Both the position numbers and the translations under genes were made by a program. A DNA stretch of 40,589 nucleotides from an uncultured Lachnospiraceae bacterium (GTDB taxonomy: Bacteria > Bacillota > Clostridia > Lachnospirales > Lachnospiraceae). Position 1 is the stretch's first letter. The number at the start of each line of letters is the position of its first letter. Shown piece by piece: positions 17,908-27,800 of the stretch. The stretch spans positions 1 through 40,589 of the forward strand of contig CADBCZ010000026.1 in assembly GCA_902793335.1 (NCBI GenBank), read 5' to 3'. The notes beneath the pieces were generated by a model that did not search any database, was not told where the DNA came from, and saw only the letters and a list, made by a program, of their open reading frames with translations.

Positions 17908-18705
17908 TCAACACTCAATTACCGGTGATCTTCCAAATCTGTCTGCCACCATCATATTGAAATCCCTCACATCATTACTGTAAGGATTGCCAAAAAGCTC
18001 ACTCTTTACCGATTCATAAGCCAGTTCCGGATAATTATTCTCTTTAGATAAGTGTCCAAGATATATGCCTTTAATGTGGTCATTTAATAATTCTCTTATA
18101 AGCTGTCCACCCTTTTCGTTGCAAAGATGTCCGTATTGGCCAAGAATTCTTCTTTTTAGCTCGTACGGATAAGGTCCTACTTCCAACATCCTGACATCGT
18201 GGTTAGCCTCAATAAGCATCGCATCCGAACCGGAAAGCGAATCAACAATGTGACTGTCGTAATCACCCATATCCGTTGCTACCGAAACCTTCTTTTCACC
18301 GTCAGTAACTGTATAACATACCGGATCTGCAGCATCATGCCATATGCTTATGGGCTTTACCCAAAGGTCATCTATCGCAAAACTCTTCTCAGGTTCAATA
18401 CCGTGGAACAACGAATAATCCACCTTACCAAGTCCTTTATACCTGCTGACTGCTTCTAAGGTCTTAGTCGTTCCGTATACGGGGACTCCATATTTTCGCA
18501 GAAACACTCCAAGTCCCTGTATGTGGTCAGAATGTTCATGTGTAATCAATATACCTTTGATTTCCTCGGGCTTAACATCCATTTCATTAAGTGCAGTAAC
18601 CACTTTTTTCATACTGACACCAACATCAATCAAAAGCCCTGTGTTATCTGAGCCAACATATATACAGTTACCGCTGCTCCCACTATATAAACTGCATAAT
18701 CTCAT
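17908..18705 (-). CDS. yycJ: YycJ/WalJ-like MBL-fold metallo-hydrolase
   Basis: This 265-aa metallo-beta-lactamase-fold hydrolase has the metal motif THEHSDH (H56, H58, D60, H61) and later metal ligands in IEANHD and YLGHLSKENN. The N-terminal RLCSLYSGSSGNCIYV block is characteristic of YycJ/VicX proteins, which are thought to be DNA 5'-exonucleases or related nucleases. In Bacillus it lies in the walRK cluster; here the walRK genes are absent and the upstream neighbour is an unrecognised membrane protein. The ribosome site is weak (AAGAG). A small perfect hairpin (CGGATA-ATG-TATCCG, 18720-18734) lies just upstream. Confidence 0.9.
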   Translation of the reverse strand: MRLCSLYSGSSGNCIYVGSDNTGLLIDVGVSMKKVVTALNEMDVKPEEIKGILITHEHSDHIQGLGVFLRKYGVPVYGTTKTLEAVSRYKGLGKVDYSLFHGIEPEKSFAIDDLWVKPISIWHDAADPVCYTVTDGEKKVSVATDMGDYDSHIVDSLSGSDAMLIEANHDVRMLEVGPYPYELKRRILGQYGHLCNEKGGQLIRELLNDHIKGIYLGHLSKENNYPELAYESVKSELFGNPYSNDVRDFNMMVADRFGRSPVIEC

Positions 18706-18763
18706 ATCATTTCTCTTGACGGATAATGTATCCGCTGTACCTTTCTATGATAATTTAAATATG

Positions 18764-20518
18764 TTATTGAAGGACCTCTGTGTCTATAATCTGCATTATA
18801 TCACTGCCTTCAGATTTCTTATATGTCAACTTAATCCTATCGCCTGTTGAAATAAATATAATGTTCTCATCATCGGCAAAAGGTTGTTTGTACACGTTAC
18901 CACTATCATCCTTGATGTACACATAGGTCTCTCCACCTGTTGTTACATATTGAATATCTTTTACAATAAATGTTGCATCTGATACAGTTTCTTCCTCAGA
19001 CTGCTCGTCACCATCCTCAGAAGACTTACCACCCTTGATTCCTTCACTCTTGATGAGTTTTCTGTATTTTGCAAAAACCTCTGTCTGTGTTTCTCCGGTT
19101 GCAACAAGATTGTACTGTTCGACATTAACCATCGCATACATCTTAACAAGTCCACCGTTGTCAACCAAAACCATAATGTAAGCCGGAGTGCCGTCTACAT
19201 TTATCAGACTTGGAAATGATGCAGTATAATTCTTCTCCTGAACAGCACCCTCAGCCGAAGACATAGCTGAATATTCCTCAGCTCCCGATATCGCATAGTA
19301 TCTCGCCTCAGAAGTTCTCTGATTGATCATAACAAAACCGATATTAGATGCATCTCCTGTAACAGATGTAACACCTGTGTAAATCCACACATCATCCTCA
19401 ATAGTTTTGTATCCGTAGTCATTAGTAGTCTGAACACAGCCCTTCTGACCAATTATACTGTTCCAATAGCCATTACCGTATATACCATGCCAGTTGTATT
19501 TTGTTGTAAGCAGTTCACCGTCGTAAACACGATCCACCCAAGTGGGAATATCAGCTACATCATAATAATCCATATCACCTGTTACAGGATCACAGATCAC
19601 TGCACCCTTGACATCCATTCCACCGAAAAGACCAACTCTCGCATGAAGTACAGGACATACATAACAAGGAGTTCCGTCATCCATCACTTCAAAATAACAT
19701 CCCTCGAATATCTTAGTAGGGTTATGCATCTGAACGTGTCTTAATATATTATCATTGAAATATCCCGAAGGAACATATTTCATACCCTTATCAAGCTTAA
19801 TATATTTCGCAGTGGAATCAACCGGATTGACTGTTACATATCCCGGAATTCCGGCTTCTTTATTACTTAAAAACTTAAAGAAATCAGCGTATCTTAAATT
19901 CGCAACCTTCATAGGCTTATTATCAATGTTAATCTGAGTATATGAATCCTCAACCTCAAACTGACTAACTACATCAGATAATGAACCTATCTTTCTGTCA
20001 CCAAATATTCTTGCACTGTTGGTATCCATCAATGCAATATTATCTACATTTTCAGATTCAGGTATATCATCAACAAACTCACGGTTATCAACCTTTAAGA
20101 GATTGGCATATCTCTTTGCGTTAAAAATCGGTGCTCCGGCGATATTACCAAAGATAATTACCAATACACAAAATATCGGAATCAGGAAAAGCATAATCAA
20201 TTGAAGTCGACCTTTTCCTTTGAAAAAGAATTCTATATTATTCTTAAATTCAGCCGCAAACTTCTGCTCCTTATCACGTCTTCCGATAATTCCGGATATT
20301 ATAAAAATAATTGTAACCACAACAGAATGGAATGTCAGCCATTCCCAGAATTCCGGACTCTGAATATTAATTGCAGGATAATTAATATAATAACTAATCA
20401 TAATCCATATTGCAGATATAATAAATGCTGCAATAAAGCTTCCCACACTCATCTTACCGCCTCCAGGTTTCTGTGTTTTGTTTTCATGTTTTTTTGTCTT
20501 CTCTTTTTTGCCAGCCAT
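18764..20518 (-). CDS. Large membrane protein with long extracytoplasmic region, unknown
   Basis: I do not recognise a characterised family. The 584-aa product has a Lys-rich cytosolic N-terminus, three membrane segments (about residues 25-45, 62-82 and 106-129) and then some 450 residues that should lie outside the cell. That part contains repeated beta-rich segments, a VEQYNLVATGETQTEVFAKYRKL-like region and an acidic Ser/Glu linker (SSEDGDEQSEEETVSD) before a final beta domain. The frame opens at 20524, but AAAGG stands only 3 nt before that ATG and 9 nt before the ATG at 20518, so the latter is chosen. Its own promoter lies upstream, and the yycJ gene follows 58 nt later. The absence of a signal peptidase site suggests it stays anchored. 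Confidence 0.75.
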   Translation of the reverse strand: MAGKKEKTKKHENKTQKPGGGKMSVGSFIAAFIISAIWIMISYYINYPAINIQSPEFWEWLTFHSVVVTIIFIISGIIGRRDKEQKFAAEFKNNIEFFFKGKGRLQLIMLFLIPIFCVLVIIFGNIAGAPIFNAKRYANLLKVDNREFVDDIPESENVDNIALMDTNSARIFGDRKIGSLSDVVSQFEVEDSYTQINIDNKPMKVANLRYADFFKFLSNKEAGIPGYVTVNPVDSTAKYIKLDKGMKYVPSGYFNDNILRHVQMHNPTKIFEGCYFEVMDDGTPCYVCPVLHARVGLFGGMDVKGAVICDPVTGDMDYYDVADIPTWVDRVYDGELLTTKYNWHGIYGNGYWNSIIGQKGCVQTTNDYGYKTIEDDVWIYTGVTSVTGDASNIGFVMINQRTSEARYYAISGAEEYSAMSSAEGAVQEKNYTASFPSLINVDGTPAYIMVLVDNGGLVKMYAMVNVEQYNLVATGETQTEVFAKYRKLIKSEGIKGGKSSEDGDEQSEEETVSDATFIVKDIQYVTTGGETYVYIKDDSGNVYKQPFADDENIIFISTGDRIKLTYKKSEGSDIMQIIDTEVLQ

Positions 20519-20584
20519 ACTCATTAACCTTTCGCAACCATATAATATTCCTTATAGTTACAACCTTTCCTAATTAAACAAAAT

Positions 20585-20622
20585 CAGGTTTTAAGAACAG
20601 CATATAATGTTCCTAAAACCTG
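20585..20622 (-). terminator. Terminator hairpin after the RACo-like gene
   Basis: A 14-bp stem with one G-T pair (CAGGTTTTAAGAAC / GTTCCTAAAACCTG, 10-nt loop) is followed on the minus strand by ATTTTGTTTAATT. It lies about 50 nt beyond the RACo-like stop codon. It also overlaps the predicted transcription start of the next promoter (20626-20655), so it could instead be a 5' stem-loop of the next transcript. Confidence 0.75.
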
Positions 20623-20625
20623 CTT

Positions 20626-20655
20626 ATTATACCATATCTAGTATTATTCTTTCAA
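20626..20655 (-). promoter_or_regulatory. Sigma-A promoter of the large membrane protein gene
   Basis: On the minus strand, TTGAAA (20650-20655) and a consensus TATAAT (20626-20631) are 18 nt apart. The expected start (about 20618-20620) falls inside the arm of the hairpin at 20585-20622. Confidence 0.7.
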
Positions 20656-20673
20656 TAGATATATTTAATAATG

Positions 20674-21807
20674 TCAGAAATTCATTGACGAGATGTAAAT
20701 TTCCTGAAAATCCTTATAATTAGCAAGTTCAAATGATTCCGTCCTGTTTCTTATCTTCTCATATTCCACAAGCAAATCGTTCCTATTCTCATGTAGCAGA
20801 AATCTCTTTGCACCCTCTAAAGAAGTATTTCCGAAAACCTTAATCTTATCTTTAAACCGGTCCGGTAGCATTTTAACTATATATGCATCTCTGATATTAA
20901 GGTAAAACCCAAGACCTCCACTAATATATACATTATCTATATCATCATATCCGATATCTGCTTTACTCATCAGACATATAACACCTGCATATATTGCTGC
21001 CTTAGCCATCTGAAATCTCCTTAGTTGTTCCTGCGTAATAACAACATCATCGGAAATATTCAACCCTTTTTCAAAAAACGGTTCCTTTATCAGACCGGTA
21101 TCATCTATAAGACCTCTTTTAATACATGTCGCAATCGCTTTGATACATTCACTTCCATAAACTGCTCCTGTAACTCCATGGTCAAAAACCGGACCGCACG
21201 CTGTAGAAGTCGCAAATCCGCATTTATTATTGATAAGCAGCATCTCGCCGTTAGTTCCAAGGTCAATCAAAAGATCATACTTTTCATTTTTACCCATATT
21301 AAGATATTCCACACCCGACAGAATATCTGCACCTACGAAGGCAGAAAAACCGGGGATAAAATACTCTTTAATCCTGTCAGACTCCTCTCCACTGTCATCA
21401 TGTGTTACGTTACACTCAAAATAATCAAGGGTTACAGGTTTAAACGGTGCAGCTGCAAGTCCTTCAACCGAAAGTTTTCTAAGAATATGCAGCATAGTCG
21501 TATTGCCCGAATAACAAAGACATCCGATTCTGTCATAATTATCCGACAGAGCATTTTGCAGCTCTTCATTCAACTTCATCAGCAACATATCTGACATCGA
21601 CTTCTCAACAGAAGGCGAATCGATGCAATGCTTGATTCTCGTAATGACATCCGCACCATATATCTTTTGCGGATTTGAGAATGAAAATTCAGTAATCACC
21701 GATTTTAAGTCAACATCTACACAAGACACTCCGATAGTCGTCGTACCAACGTCAACCGCAACACTGATATTATTATGAACTTGTGATTCAATCTTACTAT
21801 CTGTCAT
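20674..21807 (-). CDS. RACo-like ASKHA ATPase (DUF4445) without ferredoxin domain
   Basis: This 377-aa protein belongs to the DUF4445/RACo family, ATPases of the acetate/sugar kinase-Hsp70-actin superfamily that reductively reactivate corrinoid proteins. Visible motifs are phosphate-1 VDVGTTTIGVSC (about 18-29), phosphate-2 DLGTNGEM, the STACGPVFDHGVTGAVYG block and the adenosine motif ISGGLGFYLN. Family members usually begin with a [2Fe-2S] ferredoxin domain and exceed 500 aa; here that domain is absent and the frame starts directly at the ATPase core with a good GGAG site. No corrinoid protein or methyltransferase is nearby. It follows ilvA, separated by a terminator. Confidence 0.82.
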   Translation of the reverse strand: MTDSKIESQVHNNISVAVDVGTTTIGVSCVDVDLKSVITEFSFSNPQKIYGADVITRIKHCIDSPSVEKSMSDMLLMKLNEELQNALSDNYDRIGCLCYSGNTTMLHILRKLSVEGLAAAPFKPVTLDYFECNVTHDDSGEESDRIKEYFIPGFSAFVGADILSGVEYLNMGKNEKYDLLIDLGTNGEMLLINNKCGFATSTACGPVFDHGVTGAVYGSECIKAIATCIKRGLIDDTGLIKEPFFEKGLNISDDVVITQEQLRRFQMAKAAIYAGVICLMSKADIGYDDIDNVYISGGLGFYLNIRDAYIVKMLPDRFKDKIKVFGNTSLEGAKRFLLHENRNDLLVEYEKIRNRTESFELANYKDFQEIYISSMNF

Positions 21808-21826
21808 ATTTAAAACTCCATTTTTG

Positions 21827-21863
21827 AAAAAATACAGAACAAGGATTACTCCTCATTCTGTAT
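21827..21863 (-). terminator. Terminator after ilvA
   Basis: A two-part hairpin (ATACAGAA / TTCTGTAT outer, AGGA / TCCT inner, TTAC loop) at 21832-21863 is followed on the minus strand by six Ts. It lies 15 nt beyond the ilvA stop and 20 nt before the RACo-like start, so it could attenuate read-through into that gene. Confidence 0.85.
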
Positions 21864-21878
21864 AATAAATGTCTGATA

Positions 21879-23096
21879 TTAATATATACTCTTTGGATTC
21901 TTCTCTACAGGGTTATATCCCTTCTCCGCAAGTACATGCATAATATTTTCCTTATGTTCAGGGCCAAATGCCTCCATTGTGATGATGAGCTCAACAGCGG
22001 CATTACGGTTAAGATTTACAAACTGATTATGCTCAAGCTTGATTATATTACCCTGAAGGTCAGCGATAATAGAGCTTACATTCTTAAGCTCACCCGGCTT
22101 ATCCGGAAGAAGAACCGAAACGGTAAATATTCTGCTTCTTGCGATAAGTCCATGCTGTACAACAGATGCAAATGTTATAACATCCATATTCCCACCGCTT
22201 AATATACTTACAACCTTCTTGTCCTTAAACGGAAGGTTCTTTACAGCAGCGGCTGTCAAAAGACCTGAATTTTCAACAAGCATCTTATGATTTTCAAGCA
22301 TATCAAGAAATGCAACAATAAGCTCACTGTCATCAACCGTTATTATTTCGTCAATATTCTCCTGAATATATGGGAAGATATTGCTTCCGGGAGTCTTAAC
22401 TGCTGTACCATCTGCAATCGTATCTACGGTCGGAAGTGTTGTCACCTTGCCATTTTTAAGAGATTCTTTCATACATGCAGCTCCGGCAGGTTCAACACCA
22501 ATAACCTTTATATTAGAATTCAACATTTTAGCTAAAGTTGATACACCTGTTGCAAGACCGCCTCCACCAATAGGAACAAGAATATAATCAACTGTTGGAA
22601 GCTCCTTAATTATCTCCATGGCAATAGATCCCTGACCACATGCCACATCAAGATCATCAAAAGGATGAATAAATGTAAGTCCTTTATCTTCCGCGAGCTC
22701 AAGTGCATACTGACACGATTCATCATAGACATCTCCGTATAATATAACCTCTGCGCCGTAAGATTTGGTACGATTAACTTTAATAAGCGGTGTAGTTGTA
22801 GGCATTACGATAGTCGCCTTAACGCCATACGCCTTTGCCGCAAATGCAACACCCTGTGCATGGTTTCCTGCAGATGCAGTAATAAGGCCCTTACCTCTCT
22901 CCTCATCGGAAAGAGTTGAAATCTTATAGTAGGCACCTCTTATCTTGTAAGCACCGGTAACCTGAAGATTTTCCGGCTTGAAATATACTTTGTTGCCGGA
23001 TATCTCACTAAAATACTCACTGTATATCAACTTGGTAGGGTTAACTACCTTTTGCACTGTATTATAAGCTTCTTCAAACTTGTCCATTGTAAGCAT
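21879..23096 (-). CDS. ilvA: Threonine ammonia-lyase (threonine dehydratase)
   Basis: This PLP enzyme converts threonine to 2-oxobutyrate and ammonia, the entry to isoleucine synthesis or threonine catabolism. The catalytic lysine is K51 (TGAYKIRGAYYK), followed by SAGNHAQG and the PLP phosphate-binding GGGGLATG loop (about 177-184). A C-terminal ACT domain (about 325-405) suggests allosteric control. At 405 aa it matches the clostridial one-ACT form rather than the 510-aa E. coli IlvA; tdcB is an alternative name. GGGAGG lies 8 nt before the ATG at 23096. It begins 35 nt after ftsY with no terminator, so it may share that transcript. Confidence 0.93.
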   Translation of the reverse strand: MLTMDKFEEAYNTVQKVVNPTKLIYSEYFSEISGNKVYFKPENLQVTGAYKIRGAYYKISTLSDEERGKGLITASAGNHAQGVAFAAKAYGVKATIVMPTTTPLIKVNRTKSYGAEVILYGDVYDESCQYALELAEDKGLTFIHPFDDLDVACGQGSIAMEIIKELPTVDYILVPIGGGGLATGVSTLAKMLNSNIKVIGVEPAGAACMKESLKNGKVTTLPTVDTIADGTAVKTPGSNIFPYIQENIDEIITVDDSELIVAFLDMLENHKMLVENSGLLTAAAVKNLPFKDKKVVSILSGGNMDVITFASVVQHGLIARSRIFTVSVLLPDKPGELKNVSSIIADLQGNIIKLEHNQFVNLNRNAAVELIITMEAFGPEHKENIMHVLAEKGYNPVEKNPKSIY

Positions 23097-23131
23097 ATAT
23101 TATTCCTCCCGGATTTCTTCATTTATCAACA

Positions 23132-24856
23132 TCAGTCTTCTGGTATCAAAATCTCTACTTCAGACCTTGTATCCATATCTGCGAAAAGCGCATTTACATA
23201 TGCATCAGGATCAAATTTCTGAAGATCATTGATCTGTTCACCAACACCGATATATTTAACAGGAACATTAAGCTCTGACTGGATTGCAATAGCAATACCA
23301 CCCTTTGCGGTTCCGTCTAACTTCGTAAGAATTATACCATCAATCTGTGTAACATTGGAGAATTGTCTAGCCTGCTCTAATGCGTTCTGACCTGTAGAAC
23401 CGTCAAGAACTATCAACGTTTCAAGATGTGCATCCGAACATTCCTTCTCAATGATACGCTTCATCTTTGCAAGCTCATCCATAAGATTTTTCTTATTGTG
23501 AAGACGCCCTGCCGTATCAACTAAAAGTATATCAACGCCTCTTGCGTTAGCAGCTTTAACTGCATCAAATGTTACTGCAGCCGGATCTGAGCCCTCATCC
23601 TGTGCAACTATCTCAACACCGGCACGATTAGCCCAGGTCTTCAATTGATCGATAGCCGCTGCACGGAAGGTATCAGCTGCACACATCATAACCTTCTTGC
23701 CACGATTCTTATACTGTGCTGCCAGTTTACCGATAGATGTGGTCTTGCCAACACCGTTAACTCCGATTATAAGCATTACAGATTTCTGATTCTCGAAATC
23801 ATATGCCTCATCTTCAACCAGCATCTGGTCTCTGATGATATTTATAACAAGCTCTTTACACTCAGAAGCTTCTTTAATATGATTCTTTTTTACTATTTCC
23901 TTAAGATTGTCAATAATCTTCTCGGTAGTATCAAGACCAAGATCTGCCATCACAAGTGTCTCTTCTAACTCATCATAAAAATCATCATCAACGGATGAGA
24001 AGCCCGTAAACAGATTATTGAAGCTCTCATTTAAGCTCTTTCTAGTCTTTGTAAGACCTGCAACCAATCTCTTGAAGAAATGATGCTCTCCCTCTACATG
24101 TGCGGGTGTATCCTCGACAGCTTCTTCCTTGACTTCTTCCTTTATCTCTTCCGCTTCAGGCTCTGTTGTCTCCTCAATAACTTCTTCCTTAACTTCTTCT
24201 TTTATTTCTTCTGCTTCAGGTTCTGCTGTCTCCTCGACAACTTCTTCCTTAACTTCTGCTTCAGGTTCTGCTGTCTCTTCGACAACTTCTTCCTTAACTT
24301 CTTCTTCAGGTTCTTCTGTCTCTTCGACAGCCTCTTCCTTGGCTTCTTCTTTTACTTCTTCTGTTTCAGGCTCTGTCGTCTCCTCGACAACCTCTTCCTT
24401 GACTTCTTCTGCTTTAGGTTCTGCTGCCTCTTCGACAACTTCTTCCTTGACTTCTTCTGTTTCAGGCTCTGTCGTCTCTTCGACAACTTCTTCCTTGACT
24501 TCTTCTTTTGTTTCTTCTACTTTGATTTCAACTTTTTCTTCGACTACAGGTTCAGGCTTTTTCTCTTCAACCGGTTTAGATGCAACAGGTTCATCCTGCA
24601 GGAATGACTGTTCAATAGCTTCAGCAAAAATTCTCTCAGGATTTTTTTCATATGCATCGTCTTTGTCTTTTCCAAACTTTTTCTGTAAAACAGTTCCGAT
24701 GATTATACCCAGACTACCAAATATTAACAGAGCAACTACACCGAGCATCAGTCCCAAGGTTTTGTCTTCCATATTCATCGTATACTTCAGGATAATCAAT
24801 CCAACAACAAAACCAATTATTGCTCCTGTTTTGATATAAAACTTTTTGATATTCAT
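23132..24856 (-). CDS. ftsY: SRP receptor FtsY with N-terminal membrane segments and acidic repeats
   Basis: This GTPase receives signal recognition particle complexes at the membrane. The C-terminal NG domain (about 260-574) has the P-loop GVNGVGKTT (365-373), the DTAGR motif (447-451) and TKLD (511-514). Unusually the N-terminus has two hydrophobic segments (about 10-25 and 33-56), and a long Glu-rich tether of imperfect EEVKEEVVEETxEPE repeats spans about residues 97-250. At 574 aa it is far longer than typical FtsY (300-350 aa in Firmicutes) because of this N-terminal half. AAAGGAG precedes the ATG. It follows smc by 22 nt, in the common rnc-smc-ftsY order. The Glu-rich DNA creates long low-complexity antisense frames that are not genes. 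Confidence 0.97.
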   Translation of the reverse strand: MNIKKFYIKTGAIIGFVVGLIILKYTMNMEDKTLGLMLGVVALLIFGSLGIIIGTVLQKKFGKDKDDAYEKNPERIFAEAIEQSFLQDEPVASKPVEEKKPEPVVEEKVEIKVEETKEEVKEEVVEETTEPETEEVKEEVVEEAAEPKAEEVKEEVVEETTEPETEEVKEEAKEEAVEETEEPEEEVKEEVVEETAEPEAEVKEEVVEETAEPEAEEIKEEVKEEVIEETTEPEAEEIKEEVKEEAVEDTPAHVEGEHHFFKRLVAGLTKTRKSLNESFNNLFTGFSSVDDDFYDELEETLVMADLGLDTTEKIIDNLKEIVKKNHIKEASECKELVINIIRDQMLVEDEAYDFENQKSVMLIIGVNGVGKTTSIGKLAAQYKNRGKKVMMCAADTFRAAAIDQLKTWANRAGVEIVAQDEGSDPAAVTFDAVKAANARGVDILLVDTAGRLHNKKNLMDELAKMKRIIEKECSDAHLETLIVLDGSTGQNALEQARQFSNVTQIDGIILTKLDGTAKGGIAIAIQSELNVPVKYIGVGEQINDLQKFDPDAYVNALFADMDTRSEVEILIPED

Positions 24857-24878
24857 AACTTAATACTCCTTTATATTG

Positions 24879-27800
24879 TTAATCATCTAACTCATTTTCA
24901 ATAAGATTTACAGAAACCAGTGTAGATACACCCTTTTCCTGCATTGTAATACCATAAAGTACATCTGCAGCTTCCATAGTTCCCTTTCTATGAGTTATAA
25001 CTATGAACTGTGTATCTTTTGTAAGTTTGTTAAGATACTTAGCATATCTTGTAACGTTTGAATCGTCAAGAGCCGCCTCAATCTCATCAAGAAGACAGAA
25101 TGGCGACGGTTTGAGACTCTGAATAGCAAACAATAGCGCAATAGCAGATAATGCTTTCTCACCACCGGAAAGCTGCATCATATTCTGCAACTTCTTTCCC
25201 GGAGGCTGAGCAATTATTCTTACTCCTGCTTCTAATATATCCTCACTGTCTACAAGCTCAAGCGATGCTTTTCCTCCACCAAAAAGCTCTTTAAATACCT
25301 TTTCAAACATAACCTGTATTTCTCTGAACTTCTGTTCAAATTGAGTTCTCATCGCTTTATCTAATTCTTCTATTATCTGAACCAGATTAGTCTCTGCCTT
25401 GACAATGTCATCATGTTGGCCTTTTAAGAATTCATATCTTTCAGACACTTCCTTGTAATCCTCAATAGCATTTACATTGACATCACCTAGTGACTTAATC
25501 TTTGCCTTAACTGCCGAAACTTCTGATTTTAATTTAGGAAGATCATTAAGGCTATCATCTCTCAATTCAAGCGCCGACTGGTATGTAAGCTCATATTCTT
25601 CCCACATATATCTGCTTAAGCTGTCACCGCTTTCAGTAATCTTTTCAAGCTGTGCATTAAGTCTAAATGCCGACTTATCAAGTCTGGTAATCTCCTCATT
25701 GAGATTTTCACGTTTTGAGAAAAATTCCTTATGTCTGGCATTTAGTTCTTCCTTATCATGTATATCCTTATTCAGTGCCTCTTCTAATCTTTCTATTTCC
25801 TTGGTATCTGTTTCAATAAGCGCCTTAAAATGATTAATCTTTGCAACCAGCTCTTCTATTGCTCGTCCCGAGTTACTCATCTGAGAACGATAAAGTTCTA
25901 ATTCTTCTTTTAGTTTAGACTCCTCGGTACGTATACGTCTCAAATTCTCGATAAGGAAATCATCCTGCTGCTTCATGGTATTGAAATCAAGCAAAAGTTG
26001 TGAAACCTTATCATTGGCAATCTTTAATTCATCACGTTTTGATGCCACTCGTTCCTCAAGAACCACAATTCGTTCTTCTAATGATTTCTTGGCCTCTTCG
26101 GCCTGTTTATGATTTTCATAAAGCTCATTCTTGTTATTATTAATTTCCTCAATCTGAGCTTCTAATTCCTTATTTTCCTTATTAACGGAAGCATAGGCAG
26201 TAGCGGTCTCTGCAAGATTCTTAGACACCTGCTCAATACTCATGGTAACAGTATTTTTTGAAAGATATAACTCCTGAAGTTTTAAGTTGATATCCTCTTT
26301 TTCTTTCTTTAACTCTTCGCGTCTGGTGCGTAGCTCTGTCTCATCCTTGGTTGCGTTGGCAATCTCGTTAGATAACTCTGTCAGCTCTTTCGAGAGTTCA
26401 TCCAGTTCTCTCTTTCTACCAAGCAAATTAGATGAATTCTTAAATGCACCACCTGTCATCGCACCGCCGGGAGTTAAGAGTTCACCCTCTTTAGTAACGA
26501 TACGCAAAGACTGATGGAATTTCTTGTTAAGTGAAATAGCATGGTCGATATCCTCACATACTATAATTCTTCCAAGTAAATGATTCACAACTGCTGTATA
26601 TTTGTCATGAACCTTAACCAGGTCCTTTGCAAGTCCAACAACACCAGGTTCATTTAGAGCTTCCTTATAAGTGAATTCACTATGCTTTCCTCCAATGGTT
26701 GTGAGTGGAAGAAATGTTGCACGACCAAACTTGTTTCTCTTAAGAAAACCGATAAGTTTCTTGGCTGTAGCCTCATTATCGGTTACTATATTCTGAATGC
26801 TTCCGCCAAGGGCAGTCTCAACAGCTATCTCATATTCCTTATTAACCTGAATAATATCTGCAACAACACCTATAATTCCCGGATTGTTCTGTTTCTGTTC
26901 CATAACACGTTTGATAGAATTGCCGTAGCCATCATATCTCTCTGTTATATTCCTAAGTGCTTCAGCCTTAGACTTAACACTTGCATATTCATTGTTTGCC
27001 GAGAATAAGCGCTGTTTGTTCTCATTGGTTTCTATCGTATTGCGATCAAGTTCCGAATCAACCTTATCAAGTCTTTCAAGAATATCTGAAACCTCTTCTT
27101 CTATCTTCTTAAGAGATTCATTGTGCTTGTCATATTCCTCCTTATCCTTCATCTCATCGGATTTGAATTGAAGGAATCGCTGATTAAGCTGAGTTTTACG
27201 ATAGCTGATATTTTCAAGCATAGTGTCATATCGTCCAACTTTAGCTTTAAGGTTTGACTCACCATTCAAATATTCAATTATATAAGCCTTGCTCTTATCA
27301 ATATCCTCAAGTAAATTATTAATCTCTTCTTCTATAGATTCGCTGTAATCTCTTGCCTCTTCAACAACATCATCAGCACTGTCCATCTTCTCATCTAAGA
27401 GTGCCTTTTTGTCCTGGTATCCCTTTTTCTCAGCTTCAGAAGCTTCAAGACTTTTATTGATCCTATCTATCTGCTCACTCATATGTACATCAGAAGATTT
27501 TGCATTGCTTATCTGCTGATTAAGTACATTGACTTCGCCTTCATTATGTTCTTTGTTAAGCTTTAATTCATGAATTTTGTTGCGATTCTCATCAATTGAA
27601 ATATTACATTGTTCAAGGACTGTTTCAATGCGCTCATATTCATTCTTAGTATCTTCAAATTCCTTCTTAAGTCGCTCACTGTCTTCTGTAACGATATGAA
27701 GCTTTTCCTCATTTTCTTTGAGCTCTTTCTCAATACGTTCATTTTCCATAAGGAAAACATTAACGTCAAACCGCTTCAACTCGCCCTTGTATAACAAATA

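Noticed and set aside
24080-24839. Long plus-strand reading frames opposite the ftsY repeat region
   Set aside because: They are Ser-, Phe- or Cys-rich low-complexity mirrors of the Glu-rich repeats, with no ribosome site and no family match.
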